DNA of 64,000 nucleotides, taken from positions 16,356,837 to 16,420,836 of the forward strand of contig NC_087081.1 in the NCBI RefSeq assembly GCF_026151205.1, written 5' to 3'. Below the pieces are notes generated by a model. That model ran no database searches. It had not been told where the DNA came from and saw only the letters and a program-made list of their open reading frames with translations. Below are positions 1-13,350 of the stretch, piece after piece (position 1 is the first letter of the stretch; each line of letters opens with the position of its first letter). The position numbers were made by a program, and so were the translations under genes. Origin of the DNA: Bolinopsis microptera. Its lineage: Eukaryota; Ctenophora; Tentaculata; Lobata; Bolinopsidae.

Positions 1-649
1 ACATTCACCAAGTCATTGTCACTTCCATAACTGGAGATGACTCTGATTGGTATGGCTGATAGCGGGGATTGTTCATTAGGCTCGACCGTACTCTTCCTGA
101 CTAACACTCTTTCCATGCCAAGGACTTTGTTAGCTATGTCGAGTAATCTCCTTTCCCTAATAAGAGCATTTTTACTTGTCGCAACAAGCAAAATGTTTGC
201 GATATTACTCGTCAGCACTCAGCTAGCAGTAGCGCTGGCCAGCGCAATATATCGCGCGAAATCATATAGTATTATAGTTGCGATATTACTCGTCTGTCGT
301 CAGCCAGCGCTGGCAAGCCCAGAAACCCTTACTGGATGGGGCCTAACTTTGAAAGTAAAAGAGTTATAGGGACTTCCGTTTTTTTGCAACATGTTCGTTT
401 TGTAAAAGTAACGTTACCTCCCCAGGAGGAAAATTTAAGACAACGTAGTTGTTGAGTTATCTCAAAATCTCCAGAAAAGTCCCATTTCGGGCCGATCAAA
501 AGTTTGCAACTTTAACTTTGCGGATTCCTGTACTCTGATTGGCTGAATTGTGTCACGTGGTAGCTGCTTGAACATTATTTAGGGAGTATGAAGTAGGGAG
601 TTGAGTGATTATTTTTCTGTTGACTAAATTATAAAAACCACACTTTCAG
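1..649. other. Unassigned upstream or intronic DNA
   Basis: I see no supported gene here. Positions 200-310 hold an imperfect direct duplication: the segment GCGATATTACTCGTC occurs twice, with a CAGC-rich stretch between. The segment ends in a good 3' splice site (CACTTTCAG, 641-649), so its right part is probably an intron of the TSP1/tectonin gene. The open frame at 37-369 has no recognisable domain and crosses the duplication. Confidence 0.4.
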
Positions 650-823
650 TTGATGGAGGGTGGAGTGATTACAGCAAATGGGGTGCTTGCTCAGTAGGTT
701 GTGGAAAAGGGACAACGACCCGGTCCAAAACCTGCAATAACCCACCTCCAGCCAGAGGTGGAAAAGATTGTGGTGGTGAAGCAGTTGAATCGAAGGAATG
801 CATGAACAAAGCTGAATTTCCTG
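650..823 (+). CDS. TSP1-domain exon of a TSP1/tectonin protein
   Basis: This internal exon encodes one thrombospondin type-1 repeat, a small extracellular disulfide-bonded adhesion module. It carries the WSDYSKWGACSVGCGKG core, then TTTRSKTC and two more cysteines (KDC, KEC), giving the WxxW and six-Cys pattern of the family. The exon lies between an AG acceptor (648-649) and a GT donor (824-825). It ends in phase 1, and the next exon begins with the two bases that complete the Gly codon. The translation start and signal peptide must lie left of the window or in an exon I could not find. Fusion of TSP1 to a tectonin domain suggests a secreted lectin-like or adhesive protein; the function is inferred. 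Confidence 0.8.
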
Positions 824-861
824 GTACTAAACCATAAACTAAACTTTATAACTTATAAGTG

Positions 862-988
862 GCACTTCTTAAATTTGTTGTTGAAAATTAAATATGCACA
901 AAATATTCGCACTGAATATACGCATTATGTGCACCAAATATACAAGCATTAATTTGAATGGCCACTATAGTCAATTTACTTGTATGAG
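862..988. repeat. Interspersed repeat copy inside the intron
   Basis: About 125 bp running from an AAATTTGTTGTT start through TGAATGGCCACTATAG to ACTTGTA. The same sequence recurs with few differences inside the 2.6-kb tandem unit (near 7638-7757, 10249-10368 and 12860-12979). It is therefore a short dispersed repeat that exists independently of that unit. It lies in the 289-bp intron between the TSP1 and tectonin exons. Confidence 0.75.
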
Positions 989-1112
989 TGAGTGATACAT
1001 AAACAATTAGATTGATGTTTTACCTTTTATTTAGGCCTACAAATAAATTTGCTTTGGCGGCCAAATTCTGAAATTTAATATTTGATGGTTCAATTAAAAG
1101 TAATTTCAACAG

Positions 1113-1865
1113 GTTCAGGTTCCACTCCAGTTCCAATGGTAGCAATGGTGACCTCTGGAGTTGCAGTTACTGCTAAATGGCAAGCTATACCAGGAAGTCT
1201 GACTCGTATCTCCATTGGAAGATCTGGCGTGTGGGGTGTTAAAAGGGGAAGTAAGGTCTACAAGCTTAACGGAAAAAGCTGGACTCGAATACCTGGTAGA
1301 TTTGATCACATTTCGTCTGGTTCGTCTGTATGGGGAGTCACGAGGAGATTTGGTAGCCTTTTTTATAGAGATGCGGGTCACAACAAATGGCAGGGAGTAC
1401 GTGGTTACCTTTTTTCCAATCTTGATGTCAGTGACAACGGTCATGTTTGGGGAGTTTAAAAAAATCAGGATATCTATAGATGGACTGGAAAGAACTGGCA
1501 GCAAATTGGAGGAAAGGCTATACAAGTTACCGTGGGACCATCTGGAGTTTGGATAGTCGACAGAGCAAATAATATTTACTATCGAAAAGGAACATATGGA
1601 GATAGCAATACTGCTGGATCTGAATGGATCCAAATTTGTGGCAACTTGAAGTGGATATCGTCTGGTAGGAATATTGTTGTTGGTGTTGACTCTGGCAACA
1701 ACATTTACTACCGTAAAGGAATGAGTGCTCCAAGACCGACAGGTACTGGATGGGTACAGATACCTGGAAAATTGATGCAGATAGATATCTATGGAGATGA
1801 AATTGTTGGAGTGGACACTGGACATGTAATCTACAAATTTCCTGTTTCTGGAATACCTGCAGTCG
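1113..1865 (+). CDS. Tectonin beta-propeller exon with one in-frame stop
   Basis: This exon encodes a tectonin-type beta-propeller (fish-egg-lectin/tachylectin-like), made of about 35-residue repeats built around 'W..IPG....IS.G..VWGV....IYY/VYK'. Tectonin domains bind glycans or bacterial surfaces in several animals. The exon starts after TTTCAACAG (phase 1, matching the TSP1 exon) and ends before GTATGTAAG at 1866, so a further exon is expected downstream. A TAA at 1457-1459 interrupts the frame inside a VWGV repeat. The frame is otherwise open on both sides, and similarity resumes at once (KNQDIYRWTGKNWQQI). This may be a recent nonsense mutation, a sequence error or a pseudogene. Removing a 42-nt cryptic intron (1428-1469) would skip the stop but delete a core propeller strand. 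Confidence 0.75.
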
Positions 1866-2188
1866 GTATGTAAGCGAGTATATTGATGTCAATAAGTGCT
1901 CATATGTATGTTTACTGGTTGAAGCATTACCTTTTAGAATTTTAGGACCAATTCTGTAATTTTGAATGGGGAGGTTGATAAAATAGTCGTATATCATTTT
2001 TTAAGCGCTTAAAGTCTTGTTGAAAATAATTTTGTGTGCTCCTAGTAATCTTATATATTATTTAACTTTTTCTTAAAAACTTGCTTTCACAAATTTCACT
2101 CTTTAGGAGCAATAATCCCAAAAACTCATTTGACTTGAGTGTGAAGACTGCCTATATCCTACAAATACCGATACTAGAGCTCCCATGT
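1866..2188. other. Intron or downstream DNA of the TSP1/tectonin gene
   Basis: It begins with a strong donor (GTATGTAAG). I see no further tectonin or other exon before the microsatellite. Confidence 0.4.
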
Positions 2189-2189
2189 C

Positions 2190-5489
<3,300 letters not shown>

Positions 5490-5885
5490 GCGACGCCGTC
5501 AGATGGACGAAGAATAAGTTAAGATACCGTTAACGATGCCTGCCAGAATTAGAGTAAGAGCGAAGTATTTATATTGTTAATGATGCCGTCAAAGGGACGA
5601 AGTATAAGCTAGACAGCCCGCTAAAGGGCCATGCCGTCAGAGGGACGAAGACTAAGTTAGACCGTTATTAAAGAGCGACGCCGTCAGATGGACGAGGAAT
5701 AAGTTATACCGTTAACGATGCCGCCAGAGAGTGAGAATAACGCCGTCAGATGGACGAGGAATAAGTTATACCGTTAACGATGCCGCCAGAGAGTGAGAAT
5801 AACGCCGTCAAAAAGGACGAGGAATAAGTTATACCGTTAACGATGTCGCCAGAGAGTGAGAATAACGCCGTCAAAAAAAGGACGA
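5490..5885. repeat. Degenerate tandem array, about 65-70 bp unit
   Basis: The unit contains GACGCCGTCAGATGGACGA, GAATAAGTTATACCGTTAACG, then ATGCCGCCAGAGAGTGAGAA. The three right-most units (5672-5885) are nearly identical; the left ones are rearranged and more diverged, so the array has younger copies on the right. The unit is rich in short self-complementary pieces (GTTAAC, ACGCCGT). Confidence 0.8.
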
Positions 5886-6639
5886 AGTTATAATGTATAA
5901 CTAAGCATGTAAGACAATTGACTTACTCGGTAATAAATATATATGATCATAGCAAAACCACATCACCCTGCTTGTATTTTAATGAAATTGTAAACCATAA
6001 CCACAAAATTTCCTAGAAACATGACTTTCCAAGTAAAACAAATTTTTTTAGTAAAACAAATTTTATTTTATTATTTATACCCACAATCAACTCATATTTT
6101 AATTTAGTTCAAATATTTAATGCGTCGAAATAACCATTTCACATAAGTGGTTATATTATAATAAAATAATTTGTGATAAATTAATAAATTAATTTTCACT
6201 CAAAAATGAACAAAATATACACAATTTTTATTTGTATCACGTGGTGACCCCCACGGTCGCTTCGACGATACAGGAGGAGCCGCGCACTTCGTGCGCGGCG
6301 GGTCATACAACGTATGAGTATGACAAGTTCCACCTACCCCGGAACATAAATTCACTACGGGGGTAAAGATTTTCGGTCTTGATTTTACCTGGATTTCAGT
6401 AATTTTGGGATGGGCGTGGTTTGGGTCAAGTACTAACTATTTAACCACCAAAACATGTTCCACCTACCCTGGAACATAAATTAGTGTAAAATAAGATGGC
6501 ACCAGACCAGTCCTCCCGAGGCGTACCGATGGTCTACAGTGCCTGCTCACAAAGGTGTACTCACAATATACACTACTCACTCAGTCGTTCTTAGCGACTG
6601 ACAACCGCAATAACTCACAATATCTAAGTATTGAACTCT
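5886..6639. other. AT-rich spacer with a retroelement-like hairpin end
   Basis: AT-rich DNA, then at 6262-6325 a GC-rich block. That block holds a perfect hairpin around GCCGCGCACTTCGTGCGCGGC followed by TCATACAACGTATGA. The same block occurs in reverse orientation in every 2.6-kb unit (around 7770-7830), downstream of the minus-strand endonuclease ORF. It therefore looks like a second 3' end of the same family. A 26-bp direct repeat (GTTCCACCTACCC, then GGAACATAAATT) occurs near 6327 and 6455. Confidence 0.5.
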
Positions 6640-9249
6640 ACGTTAATATAACAAATACGATATTCTAGTACCGTACACGGAATTAACAGAAAGGGATACT
6701 AAGGTGTTAATATCGAGAATATGAATCAAATGGGAAATATAAACTCGTTACGAACGCTAGTAGAAACACTAAACTCTTAGAACTTGCACTTACTCTGAAT
6801 TGACTGAAACACGATCTTCGAGTATCGAAAGCTTACTAATTTACCCCACACGGAAATAGGTGAGGCAACTTTAATTTGAACGGTATAATGTGGTACAATT
6901 CATTCCTACGCTAGAGTTGAACAAAGGAAACAGTTGAATCGAGTAATAACGTTCGAATGATGAATATAAAGATATTATCAACAATCACAACTTAAACTGT
7001 GGCAAGACGGGCCACGTTGGGCGTTCTAGATCAGCGGTTAACACTTTGATTAAACACGTCACCTAAAGAGCTTTTCCAGAACTGACTCCAACGTGTCCAG
7101 AACTGCGTTAACGACCCGCGCCACGTGATACCACGTGGTCACCCACGTGGTACCGCGCGGCTCGGCCCAGCCATAAAACTATAACAAAACCTACACGCCC
7201 GACTATCACGTGCCCTACTTTACACAAATCTCTAAGCCTAACTACTCTAAATCTACACTAATCCTAACGGTTTTTCTTCACTTAACTGCAATATCCTAAC
7301 TAAAACATGACTACTAAACTCTGCTTAAAGATCGCTGCAACCAGCCTACACATTACACTAAAATGCACTACGAGGGTAAAAATTTTCGGTCTTGATTTCA
7401 CCTGGATTTTTTATTTTTTTAAAATTTTTTTATTTCTTTCTAATTTTTAAAAATTTTTGTTGTTTGTTTTTAAAGTTGACTCATATGGGACACCATACTC
7501 GTTACCATGGTAACTACGCAACTTCCTATTATTATCGTCTGATTTGCACGTGGGCGGTCGTACATACAGACACTAGACAGACAAAAATAATTTTTTGAAT
7601 TATGGTAAAGATAATTTTCTGAATTAAAGTAGAAATAAATTTGTTGTTAAAAATTAAATATGCACAAAATATTTTCACTGAATATACACATTATGTGCAC
7701 CAAATATACAAGCATTAATTTGAATGGCCACTATTACTATAGTCAATTAACTTGTATCCCTGCAATCTTTGTCATACGTTGTATGACCCGCCGCGCACGA
7801 GTGCGCGGCTCCCCTGTATCGTCAGGACGATAAAGGGATTTCTCGTGCGGCTTGACCATTGTTAATGGTCTGGCCCGGCGCACGCTACTTTGTAGCACTT
7901 GCCATCAGGCCAGACATTTCGAGAAGAAAGCGGCGCGCGCTACTTCGAAGAAATTTAGACGAGTAATATCCGTCAAGGTGGAGGTTACCAGTGCGACAAG
8001 AAAACTGCCTGTTCATGGTCTTGTCACGGTGGAAAATGCTGGGAGTAAAGATACAGTTAAACTGCGAAGGCACAACACCAAACCAACCTTACTCTATCTC
8101 CCAAAAACAACCTTCTCCTGGTCAGCCATGTCCCTCATCCTGCACTTGACCCCCGCAGAGGTCACAAGCCCATCGGAGCACAAATGAGCGAGAAACGGGG
8201 AAGCCTTAGCTACCGGGCTAAGGACTGCATCACTAGCAGCGAAATACGGATATACCCTCCCTTTTACATGCGTTCAACCGGCACCCGAACCACACGCTGT
8301 TTCTTAGACATAACTTCCCACTTACATCAGTGTCTTCTCGCATCAACTGGCATCGGCAAGTGGCGACACTGTGTAGACTCAACCCTGAGCTTGATCAGAA
8401 TCTTCAGTCACAAACCTGACACCGTTTCGGGGCTTTCATTGCGATACGGTTTTCTGTCAGGTGCCCCAGCAGTCTCTCTTGGACCACCATCTGATCTGAC
8501 AATCACCCGAGGATACCTGCTAGAGCTCGCGATTTACGACGAGTTAGCTTATGGCACCTCTGGCTGTTAGGTGAAGTCATAAAGCTCAAACAGCTCTCAT
8601 CTCCCACTCTCTTTTCCTAGACAGCAGATAAATCCATCTTGAACAATGGGCTGCATCCTTCCCACAATCTCTGACCAACTTCTTGAGGGCTCTCCCAGTC
8701 AGACCAATCTTCCTTGATGCACACTCCAAACTTGCTGCGACCACACCTCTAGCACCAACCTCAACAGCAAAGCTGAAACATGACCACCCATTAGCTTGTA
8801 TTTCCGCTTGTAGACTGTTATACCGATCAAGCTTCAGCTCATGGGATGCAGCTATTCTCTCTTCCGACGGTACTGTAAGCTCCCACCAGATTACTCTCTT
8901 GGAAGCTTTCGAGAAAAGAACCAAATCTGGTCTTAATCTGGTCGTTGCTATATCCGACGGGAATTTCAGCTGCTCATCCAGGTCTGCTAATACTATCCAA
9001 TCAGTGGCCCCACTCAGAATCCCAAACTCACTGACTTTCGACCTCTTCACCTCCTTAAACCTCCCTCCTGCTGGAACAAACTCAATGGCTTTCCGAGTGA
9101 CACAAGAGCTCTTCCTCTTGTTGACTCTCCGCTCACAATGGAATTTCACTTGGTCTGCTATTTGTTTAAGCACCTTATCGTGGCGCCATCGGTATCTCCC
9201 TTGACTTAGTCAAGGGAGGCCAGACATTTCGAGAAGAAATGTATGACCC
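6640..9249. repeat. 2.6-kb tandem repeat, copy 1
   Basis: First copy of a unit that begins at CTACGTTAATATAACAAAT and ends in GAAATGTATGACC. The period is 2,611 bp, measured from identical internal landmarks at 7392, 10003 and 12614. It contains a minus-strand restriction-like-endonuclease remnant (8586-9173), GC-rich hairpins near 7780-7830, a CCACGTGG-rich segment near 7117-7152 and the short dispersed repeat also found at 862-988. The unit ends in a hairpin (TCCCTTGAC, TTA, GTCAAGGGA, near 9196-9217). Confidence 0.95.
8586..9173 (-). pseudogene. Retroelement C-terminal restriction-like endonuclease remnant, copy 1
   Basis: A 195-residue open frame. The centre, RPDLVLFSKASKRVIWWEL followed by TVPSEERI, then a KLDRYNSL helix and GWSCFSFAVEVGARG, matches the PD-(D/E)XK-like domain found after reverse transcriptase in some invertebrate non-LTR elements. 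The tail GLTGRALKKLV also fits that family. In this family the domain nicks target DNA. No RT motifs lie upstream in the unit, so this is a 5'-truncated fragment. Downstream on the same strand (about 8400-8430) a zinc-finger-like CQVCD...GLSLH pattern is interrupted by stops. Family assignment comes from memory of the motif pattern. Confidence 0.6.
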
Positions 9250-11860
9250 TACGTTAATATAACAAATACGATATTCTAGTACCGTACACGGAATTAACAG
9301 AAAGGGATACTAAGGTGTTAATATCGAGAATATGAATCAAATGGGAAATATAAACTCGTTACGAACGCTAGTAGAAACACTAAACTCTTAGAACTTGCAC
9401 TTACTCTGAATTGACTGAAACACGATCTTCGAGTATCGAAAGCTTACTAATTTACCCCACACGGAAATAGGTGAGGCAACTTTAATTTGAACGGTATAAT
9501 GTGGTACAATTCATTCCTACGCTAGAGTTGAACAAAGGAAACAGTTGAATCGAGTAATAACGTTCGAATGATGAATATAAAGATATTATCAACAATCACA
9601 ACTTAAACTGTGGCAAGACGGGCCACGTTGGGCGTTCTAGATCAGCGGTTAACACTTTGATTAAACACGTCACCTAAAGAGCTTTTCCAGAACTGACTCC
9701 AACGTGTCCAGAACTGCGTTAACGACCCGCGCCACGTGATACCACGTGGTCACCCACGTGGTACCGCGCGGCTCGGCCCAGCCATAAAACTATAACAAAA
9801 CCTACACGCCCGACTATCACGTGCCCTACTTTACACAAATCTCTAAGCCTAACTACTCTAAATCTACACTAATCCTAACGGTTTTTCTTCACTTAACTGC
9901 AATATCCTAACTAAAACATGACTACTAAACTCTGCTTAAAGATCGCTGCAACCAGCCTACACATTACACTAAAATGCACTACGAGGGTAAAAATTTTCGG
10001 TCTTGATTTCACCTGGATTTTTTATTTTTTTAAAATTTTTTTATTTCTTTCTAATTTTTAAAAATTTTTGTTGTTTGTTTTTAAAGTTGACTCATATGGG
10101 ACACCATACTCGTTACCATGGTAACTACGCAACTTCCTATTATTATCGTCTGATTTGCACGTGGGCGGTCGTACATACAGACACTAGACAGACAAAAATA
10201 ATTTTTTGAATTATGGTAAAGATAATTTTCTGAATTAAAGTAGAAATAAATTTGTTGTTAAAAATTAAATATGCACAAAATATTTTCACTGAATATACAC
10301 ATTATGTGCACCAAATATACAAGCATTAATTTGAATGGCCACTATTACTATAGTCAATTAACTTGTATCCCTGCAATCTTTGTCATACGTTGTATGACCC
10401 GCCGCGCACGAGTGCGCGGCTCCCCTGTATCGTCAGGACGATAAAGGGATTTCTCGTGCGGCTTGACCATTGTTAATGGTCTGGCCCGGCGCACGCTACT
10501 TTGTAGCACTTGCCATCAGGCCAGACATTTCGAGAAGAAAGCGGCGCGCGCTACTTCGAAGAAATTTAGACGAGTAATATCCGTCAAGGTGGAGGTTACC
10601 AGTGCGACAAGAAAACTGCCTGTTCATGGTCTTGTCACGGTGGAAAATGCTGGGAGTAAAGATACAGTTAAACTGCGAAGGCACAACACCAAACCAACCT
10701 TACTCTATCTCCCAAAAACAACCTTCTCCTGGTCAGCCATGTCCCTCATCCTGCACTTGACCCCCGCAGAGGTCACAAGCCCATCGGAGCACAAATGAGC
10801 GAGAAACGGGGAAGCCTTAGCTACCGGGCTAAGGACTGCATCACTAGCAGCGAAATACGGATATACCCTCCCTTTTACATGCGTTCAACCGGCACCCGAA
10901 CCACACGCTGTTTCTTAGACATAACTTCCCACTTACATCAGTGTCTTCTCGCATCAACTGGCATCGGCAAGTGGCGACACTGTGTAGACTCAACCCTGAG
11001 CTTGATCAGAATCTTCAGTCACAAACCTGACACCGTTTCGGGGCTTTCGTTGCGATACGGTTTTCTGTCAGGTGCCCCAGCAGTCTCTCTTGGACCACCA
11101 TCTGATCTGACAATCACCCGAGGATACCTGCTAGAGCTCGCGATTTACGACGAGTTAGCTTATGGCACCTCTGGCTGTTAGGTGAAGTCATAAAGCTCAA
11201 ACAGCTCTCATCTCCCACTCTCTTTTCCTAGACAGCAGATAAATCCATCTTGAACAATGGGCTGCATCCTTCCCACAATCTCTGACCAACTTCTTGAGGG
11301 CTCTCCCAGTCAGACCAATCTTCCTTGATGCACACTCCAAACTTGCTGCGACCACACCTCTAGCACCAACCTCAACAGCAAAGCTGAAACATGACCACCC
11401 ATTAGCTTGTATTTCCGCTTGTAGACTGTTATACCGATCAAGCTTCAGCTCATGGGATGCAGCTATTCTCTCTTCCGACGGTACTGTAAGCTCCCACCAG
11501 ATTACTCTCTTGGAAGCTTTCGAGAAAAGAACCAAATCTGGTCTTAATCTGGTCGTTGCTATATCCGACGGGAATTTCAGCTGCTCATCCAGGTCTGCTA
11601 ATACTATCCAATCAGTGGCCCCACTCAGAATCCCAAACTCACTGACTTTCGACCTCTTCACCTCCTTAAACCTCCCTCCTGCTGGAACAAACTCAATGGC
11701 TTTCCGAGTGACACAAGAGCTCTTCCTCTTGTTGACTCTCCGCTCACAATGGAATTTCACTTGGTCTGCTATTTGTTTAAGCACCTTATCGTGGCGCCAT
11801 CGGTATCTCCCTTGACTTAGTCAAGGGAGGCCAGACATTTCGAGAAGAAATGTATGACCC
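9250..11860. repeat. 2.6-kb tandem repeat, copy 2
   Basis: Complete 2,611-bp copy, almost identical to copy 1. One visible difference is the G in GGGCTTTCGTTG near 11050, where copy 1 has A. Such identity over 2.6 kb implies very recent duplication, homogenisation, or collapse and re-expansion in the assembly. Confidence 0.95.
11197..11784 (-). pseudogene. Retroelement C-terminal restriction-like endonuclease remnant, copy 2
   Basis: Identical in translation to the 8586-9173 frame, with the same RPDLVLFS...WWELTVP core. It exists because the whole 2.6-kb unit was duplicated, so it is not an independent insertion. It has no upstream RT and no obvious promoter. Expression is doubtful, but the frame has stayed open in both copies. 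Confidence 0.6.
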
Positions 11861-13264
11861 TACGTTAATATAACAAATACGATATTCTAGTACCGTACAC
11901 GGAATTAACAGAAAGGGATACTAAGGTGTTAATATCGAGAATATGAATCAAATGGGAAATATAAACTCGTTACGAACGCTAGTAGAAACACTAAACTCTT
12001 AGAACTTGCACTTACTCTGAATTGACTGAAACACGATCTTCGAGTATCGAAAGCTTACTAATTTACCCCACACGGAAATAGGTGAGGCAACTTTAATTTG
12101 AACGGTATAATGTGGTACAATTCGTTCCTACGCTAGAGTTGAACAAAGGAAACAGTTGAATCGAGTAATAACGTTCGAATGATGAATATAAAGATATTAT
12201 CAACAATCACAACTTAAACTGTGGCAAGACGGGCCACGTTGGGCGTTCTAGATCAGCGGTTAACACTTTGATTAAACACGTCACCTAAAGAGCTTTTCCA
12301 GAACTGACTCCAACGTGTCCAGAACTGCGTTAACGACCCGCGCCACGTGATACCACGTGGTCACCCACGTGGTACCGCGCGGCTCGGCCCAGCCATAAAA
12401 CTATAACAAAACCTACACGCCCGACTATCACGTGCCCTACTTTACACAAATCTCTAAGCCTAACTACTCTAAATCTACACTAATCCTAACGGTTTTTCTT
12501 CACTTAACTGCAATATCCTAACTAAAACATGACTACTAAACTCTGCTTAAAGATCGCTGCAACCAGCCTACACATTACACTAAAATGCACTACGAGGGTA
12601 AAAATTTTCGGTCTTGATTTCACCTGGATTTTTTATTTTTTTAAAATTTTTTTATTTCTTTCTAATTTTTAAAAATTTTTGTTGTTTGTTTTTAAAGTTG
12701 ACTCATATGGGACACCATACTCGTTACCATGGTAACTACGCAACTTCCTATTATTATCGTCTGATTTGCACGTGGGCGGTCGTACATACAGACACTAGAC
12801 AGACAAAAATAATTTTTTGAATTATGGTAAAGATAATTTTCTGAATTAAAGTAGAAATAAATTTGTTGTTAAAAATTAAATATGCACAAAATATTTTCAC
12901 TGAATATACACATTATGTGCACCAAATATACAAGCATTAATTTGAATGGCCACTATTACTATAGTCAATTAACTTGTATCCCTGCAATCTTTGTCATACG
13001 TTGTATGACCCGCCGCGCACGAGTGCGCGGCTCCCCTGTATCGTCAGGACGATAAAGGGATTTCTCGTGCGGCTTGACCATTGTTAATGGTCTGGCCCGG
13101 CGCACGCTACTTTGTAGCACTTGCCATCAGGCCAGACATTTCGAGAAGAAAGCGGCGCGCGCTACTTCGAAGAAATTTAGACGAGTAATATCCGTCAAGG
13201 TGGAGGTTACCAGTGCGACAAGAAAACTGCCTGTTCATGGTCTTGTCACGGTGGAAAATGCTGA
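11861..13264. repeat. 2.6-kb tandem repeat, copy 3 (truncated)
   Basis: The third copy follows copies 1 and 2 for about 1.4 kb and stops at GGAAAATGCTG (to 13264), before the endonuclease ORF. One difference (TTCGTTCC near 12121, TTCATTCC in the others) marks it. The break coincides with the left arm of a perfect palindrome. Confidence 0.95.
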
Positions 13265-13317
13265 AGAGGATGCAACGGTTAATTAATTAACCGTTGCATC
13301 CTCTTCAGCATTTTCCA
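13252..13317. repeat. Perfect 66-bp palindrome at the array break
   Basis: The left arm starts TGGAAAATGCTGAAGAGG and the right arm ends CCTCTTCAGCATTTTCCA, with centre TTAATTAA between 13284 and 13285. I checked all 33 base pairs. The outer 12 bp of the left arm belong to the 2.6-kb unit; the rest do not. Confidence 0.95.
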
Positions 13318-13350
13318 TTAAAATATCATCAAATTTGATGATATTTTAAT
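13317..13350. repeat. Perfect 34-bp palindrome
   Basis: ATTAAAATATCATCAAA followed directly by its reverse complement, adjoining the 66-bp palindrome. The two together could fold into two neighbouring cruciforms. Confidence 0.95.

Noticed and set aside
1115-1997. Minus-strand ORFs of 236 and 156 codons
   Set aside because: Shadows of the tectonin exon.
8184-8570. 128-codon plus-strand ORF (also at 10795-11181) and the 111- and 173-codon frames beside it
   Set aside because: They lie opposite the retroelement remnant, have no family features, and the minus strand explains the sequence better.
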